Shown in pieces: positions 61,464 through 64,000 of a stretch of 64,000 nt of DNA. Position numbers and translations under genes: made by a program. Source of the stretch: JAVBWO01 sp036677375 (GTDB lineage: Bacteria; Bacillota; Dehalobacteriia; UBA4068; UBA4997); contig JAVBWO010000012.1 of NCBI GenBank assembly GCA_036677375.1, positions 372,001 through 436,000 on the forward strand. Reading direction: 5' to 3'. How positions within the stretch are numbered: the stretch's first letter is position 1; each line of letters begins with the position of its first letter. A model generated the notes under the pieces. That model was not told where the DNA came from. It did no database searches and saw nothing but the letters and a program-made list of their open reading frames with translations.

Positions 61464-61781
61464 GTTTTTCTCCATTCCTTCAATCTTTGCTGTATCCTTA
61501 CGGCAATCATGCCCGATTGCTTTCCCATTTTTCATTCGTACTTTTTAGCATACTTTTGATTGTTTTTTCCATTTATACAGCTTTTTATAAGCTAAAGCCC
61601 GGCATTTTTCCAACTGACCCGGCCTTCTGCCTGATCCGCTCCAGCCCCGTTCCCCCTGGAGTCACCTCATCCGTTATGCAACCGCTTCCCAAAGTTGGGC
61701 GAAAAGCTTCAGGTATTGTCTGATGCCGGTTTAATTCATTTTCCCATTTTTCATCGCCACAATCCCGTCTGAACCACAGGG
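61464..61781. other. 318-base gap between rimM and trmD
   Basis: No gene. A CTCCAG/CTGGAG hairpin is at 61639-61661. The usual rimM-trmD contiguity is broken here, but I see no promoter or terminator of note. Confidence 0.4.
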
Positions 61782-62291
61782 CTATTCATAACATTCCAAA
61801 AGACCGGCGGGAAGCTTGACGTCCAGCCGTCTCGCCGACAAATCCGTCTTCTGGATGACATCCTTCAAAGCCGGTACCAGAAGATCTTTTTTTCCTTCCC
61901 GGGCAATAACATAAACATCGTTAGCACCGGTCTCCAGAATATCGGAAAGAGTACCCAAAAAAGCCCCCTCGCTGTAGACCGAGAGACCCAGAAGCTCAAA
62001 ATAATAATATTCCCCTTCCGGCAATGGCTCCAGTTCCGCTTTGGCGATCCTGATCTCGGAAGGAAACAGGGCTATCGCGGCGTCTCTGTCGTCCACGCCG
62101 GCGAATTTTACCAACAAAATACTTTGGTGAGGCTGGACGCTCTCCACCTCGAACCAGCGCCCCGGCTTAGCAAGCCATAGGGAACGCCCTTTGGCGAAAC
62201 GCTTCTCCGGTTTCTGCGTAATGACCGCCACTTTGACCATGCCCCGGACGCCATGAGCGCCCACTACTTGTCCCACTAAGATTTCCGTCAC
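61782..62291 (-). CDS. rimM: ribosome maturation factor RimM
   Basis: 169 residues. The N-terminal beta-barrel domain (GQVVGAHGVRG) and the C-terminal PRC-like barrel (VPALKDVIQKTDLSARRL) are intact. It helps mature the 30S head with S19. The start is GTG with GGGGGCGG upstream. It follows khpA after 79 bases containing a hairpin. Confidence 0.96.
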   Translation of the reverse strand: MTEILVGQVVGAHGVRGMVKVAVITQKPEKRFAKGRSLWLAKPGRWFEVESVQPHQSILLVKFAGVDDRDAAIALFPSEIRIAKAELEPLPEGEYYYFELLGLSVYSEGAFLGTLSDILETGANDVYVIAREGKKDLLVPALKDVIQKTDLSARRLDVKLPAGLLECYE

Positions 62292-62317
62292 GATACCGCC
62301 CCCATCCCAATCTTACA

Positions 62318-62353
62318 AGAACCCCTTCCCGGTAACAAACGGGAAGAGGTTCT
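62318..62353 (-). terminator. stem-loop between khpA and rimM
   Basis: AGAACC-CTTCCCG pairs with CGGGAAG-GGTTCT, a 13-base-pair stem with one mismatch around AACAAA, then TTGTAAG. The tail is weak, so it may attenuate rather than stop transcription. Confidence 0.45.
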
Positions 62354-62370
62354 CATGTACAGATCTAAAA

Positions 62371-62601
62371 CTAAACAATGTCCAAATCGGACTTTTTGCC
62401 TTCTTTGGCCGCCGCTGCTTTCAAAACGGTGCGGATTGCCTTGGCAATACGGCCTTGCTTGCCAATGACCTTGCCCATATCCTCCGGCGCGGTGCGTAGC
62501 TCCAGGTGGATGCTTTTTTCCTTCTCCACCTCGGTGACTTCTATCGCATCGGGGTTGGTCACCAAAGACCGTGCAATGTGTTCAACCAATTCTTTCATCA
62601 T
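62371..62601 (-). CDS. khpA: KH domain RNA-binding protein KhpA
   Basis: 76 residues, a single type II KH domain with the GKVIGKQGRIAKAIR loop that binds RNA. KhpA partners with KhpB (Jag) in controlling envelope growth. It follows rpsP after 50 bases, the standard Firmicutes order. The first two codons are both ATG. Confidence 0.95.
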   Translation of the reverse strand: MMKELVEHIARSLVTNPDAIEVTEVEKEKSIHLELRTAPEDMGKVIGKQGRIAKAIRTVLKAAAAKEGKKSDLDIV

Positions 62602-62651
62602 GTCTCCCCCTTCGTCACAGGAGTAAAAACATCCTGGCCAAGGTCGTTACC

Positions 62652-62912
62652 TTATTTTGCCTGCCGTTTTTCCCAGATACCGGTACGTTTCAGCAAGGAA
62701 CGAACCGTATCGGAAGGTTCTGCTCCGGTAGCGATCCACTTCAGGGCTTTTTCTTCGTCGATCTTGATTTCGGCGGGATTGCTCAAAGGATTATAATAAC
62801 CGATCTCTTCGATGAAACGACCATCGCGAGGATACCGGGAATCAGCCACTACCACTCTGTAAAAGGGTTGTTTTTTTGCACCCATGCGGCGCAGTCTGAT
62901 ACGAGTTGCCAT
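62652..62912 (-). CDS. rpsP: 30S ribosomal protein S16
   Basis: 86 residues, standard S16 (RIRLRRMGAKKQPFYRVVVADSR at the start, described by its conserved RxGxKxxPFYR motif). It assembles early in the 30S body. AGGAGGTG precedes ATG 62912. A 304-base gap separates it from ffh. Confidence 0.97.
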   Translation of the reverse strand: MATRIRLRRMGAKKQPFYRVVVADSRYPRDGRFIEEIGYYNPLSNPAEIKIDEEKALKWIATGAEPSDTVRSLLKRTGIWEKRQAK

Positions 62913-63216
62913 ATTGTCACCTCCTTATCTTTCTCAAAATCTAGTATAAGAATTAATTTTTTATTATCTGTCCGTATTTCTATAAGATTTCTGTCCGTCC
63001 GGTTCCCGCGCCTTTTGCCCGTATCATCATAGGATCCTTGGGAAATTGCGCTTGCCGACCATTCCGCCTTTTAAGCGGCTCGTCCGCATCCGGCCCGGGC
63101 TTTTCGTAAAAAGCGCCCGGCTCTTCTTGCAAGCCTCTTGCCATATCGGGCTTTTTACACCTTATCGAGCCTTTGATATCTTAACGCGCTTTTGGCGCCG
63201 CATCAATTTTTCCGCC
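62913..63216. other. 304-base gap between ffh and rpsP
   Basis: No gene. A CCGGGC-rich hairpin occurs at about 63091-63122. Direct repeats of CTGTCCG occur at about 62967 and 62990. A TATACT at 62943-62948 is a possible -10 for rpsP, without a clear -35. Confidence 0.4.
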
Positions 63217-64000
63217 TTACCGGAAGAAAGGCATTTTAGGCATCCCTTTGCCTTTTTTGCCGCCCGCCATGCCACCCATCTGCTTCATCATTTTCTTGGT
63301 CTGTTCAAATTGCTTCAGCAGCCGGTTGACGTTCTGTACCTGAGTGCCGCTGCCTTTGGCGATGCGCTGCCTTCTCGAGCCGTTGATAATCTCCGGCCTC
63401 TGGCGCTCCTCCGGCGTCATGGATTGGATAATGGCCTGTATGCGAGCCATCTCTTTTTCATCCACCTGGATGTCTTTCAGTTGTTTTCCCATACCCGGCA
63501 TCATGCTCAAAATGTCCTGCATGCCGCCCATTTTTTTCATTTGCTCCATCTGATCCAGAAAATCGTCAAAGGTAAATTCCGCTTTCAGGAGCTTGGCTTC
63601 CATCTCTTTGGCTTTGGTGGAATCCACCGTGGCCTGAGCCTTTTCGATGAGGGAAAGCATATCCCCCATGCCCAAGATGCGGGAAGCCATGCGGTCGGGG
63701 TAAAAAGGCTCCATGGCTTCGGGCTTTTCCCCCATGCCCACGAATTTAATGGGCTTACCGGTAACGGCCTTAGCGGATAAAGCGGCACCGCCTCTGGTAT
63801 CGCCGTCCAATTTGGTCAGCACCAGCCCATCGATGTCGAGCTGAGCGTTGAAGGCTTCCGCCACATTGATGGCGTCCTGGCCCGCCATGGCGTCGATCAC
63901 CAGGAGGGTCTCGTGGGGGGCTACCGCCGCCCGGATATTTTTCAATTCGTCCATCAGGGCCTCATCGATATAGAGCCGCCCTGCGGTGTCGATGATAAGA
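63217..64000 (-). CDS. ffh: signal recognition particle protein Ffh (C-terminal part, runs off the window)
   Basis: About 260 residues are visible; the frame is open to the end of the window. The G3 motif DTAGR lies at the very edge, followed by LVIDAMAGQDAINVA, the TKLDGD G4 motif, and the Met-rich M domain (MEQMKKMGGMQDILSMMPGMG and MKQMGGMAGG) that binds 4.5S RNA and signal peptides. It targets membrane proteins with FtsY. The N-terminal half is outside. Confidence 0.97.
   Translation of the reverse strand, partial: LIIDTAGRLYIDEALMDELKNIRAAVAPHETLLVIDAMAGQDAINVAEAFNAQLDIDGLVLTKLDGDTRGGAALSAKAVTGKPIKFVGMGEKPEAMEPFYPDRMASRILGMGDMLSLIEKAQATVDSTKAKEMEAKLLKAEFTFDDFLDQMEQMKKMGGMQDILSMMPGMGKQLKDIQVDEKEMARIQAIIQSMTPEERQRPEIINGSRRQRIAKGSGTQVQNVNRLLKQFEQTKKMMKQMGGMAGGKKGKGMPKMPFFR

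Noticed and set aside
1..64000. tRNA genes, CRISPR arrays, insertion sequences and T-box elements
   Set aside because: None of their hallmark sequences were seen on reading the window; absence is by eye only.

Overview
The window is about 64 kb of a single chromosome. Almost every gene lies on the minus strand; the one clear exception is a LysM gene at 3633-4088. No tRNA, rRNA, insertion sequence, prophage or CRISPR array is visible. The gene order is the classical Firmicutes housekeeping backbone, read here from high to low coordinates: ffh, rpsP, khpA, rimM, trmD, rplS; then dprA, topA, trmFO, xerC, hslV, hslU, rpsB, tsf, pyrH, frr, uppS, cdsA, dxr, rseP, ispG, proS. A complete spoIIIAA-AH set indicates an endospore former. 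The HdrABC-like genes, 2[4Fe-4S] ferredoxins and a DUF362 protein indicate an anaerobe. Roughly balanced GC, frequent GTG and TTG starts and strong AGGAGG sites fit the class Clostridia, possibly a Peptococcaceae/Desulfitobacteria-like lineage. I cannot name the genus from sequence alone.

Layout. 1-3.4 kb: a redox module (the start of hdrA, then hdrB, hdrC and a DUF362-ferredoxin protein). 3.6-5.5 kb: a cysteine-rich LysM protein, hslO (Hsp33) and a DUF1858 redox protein. 5.7-16.4 kb: dnaE, radC, an LCP ligase, fxsA, a histidine phosphatase, a small coiled-coil protein, a PHP phosphoesterase, an M19 dipeptidase, ymdB and an unknown protein. 16.8-23 kb: rny, a structured RNA or leader, recX, recA, a gamma carbonic anhydrase-like protein and a two-gene long-chain prenyl diphosphate synthase. 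23-34.4 kb: proS, ispG, rseP, dxr, a transporter, cdsA, uppS, a ferredoxin, frr, pyrH, tsf and rpsB. 34.6-42.6 kb: hslUV, xerC, trmFO, topA and dprA. 42.7-46.3 kb: an unusual trio of Ddl, a membrane-anchored Mur ligase and an alpha/beta hydrolase. 46.5-52 kb: a polysaccharide deacetylase, yifB/comM, a TsaD paralogue, nusB, and the DUF2273-AmaP-Asp23 envelope module. 52.4-58.4 kb: spoIIIA. 58.5-64 kb: a zinc-ribbon protein, efp, rplS, trmD (fused to a second methyltransferase domain), rimM, khpA, rpsP and the end of ffh.

How the genes work together. Isoprenoid supply (Dxr, IspG) feeds UppS and the long-chain synthase, and CdsA feeds phospholipid synthesis. Ddl, the Mur ligase, LCP and the deacetylase act in the envelope. 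SpoIIIA builds the mother-cell to forespore channel. The ribosomal and tRNA genes form the translation core.

No wholly new multi-gene system is obvious. The best candidates for follow-up are: a roughly 210-nt structured RNA with its own promoter and terminator upstream of rny; the Ddl-Mur ligase-hydrolase trio; the degenerate HepS-like partner of the prenyl synthase; and the spoIIIA operon interrupted by two unexplained non-coding spacers.
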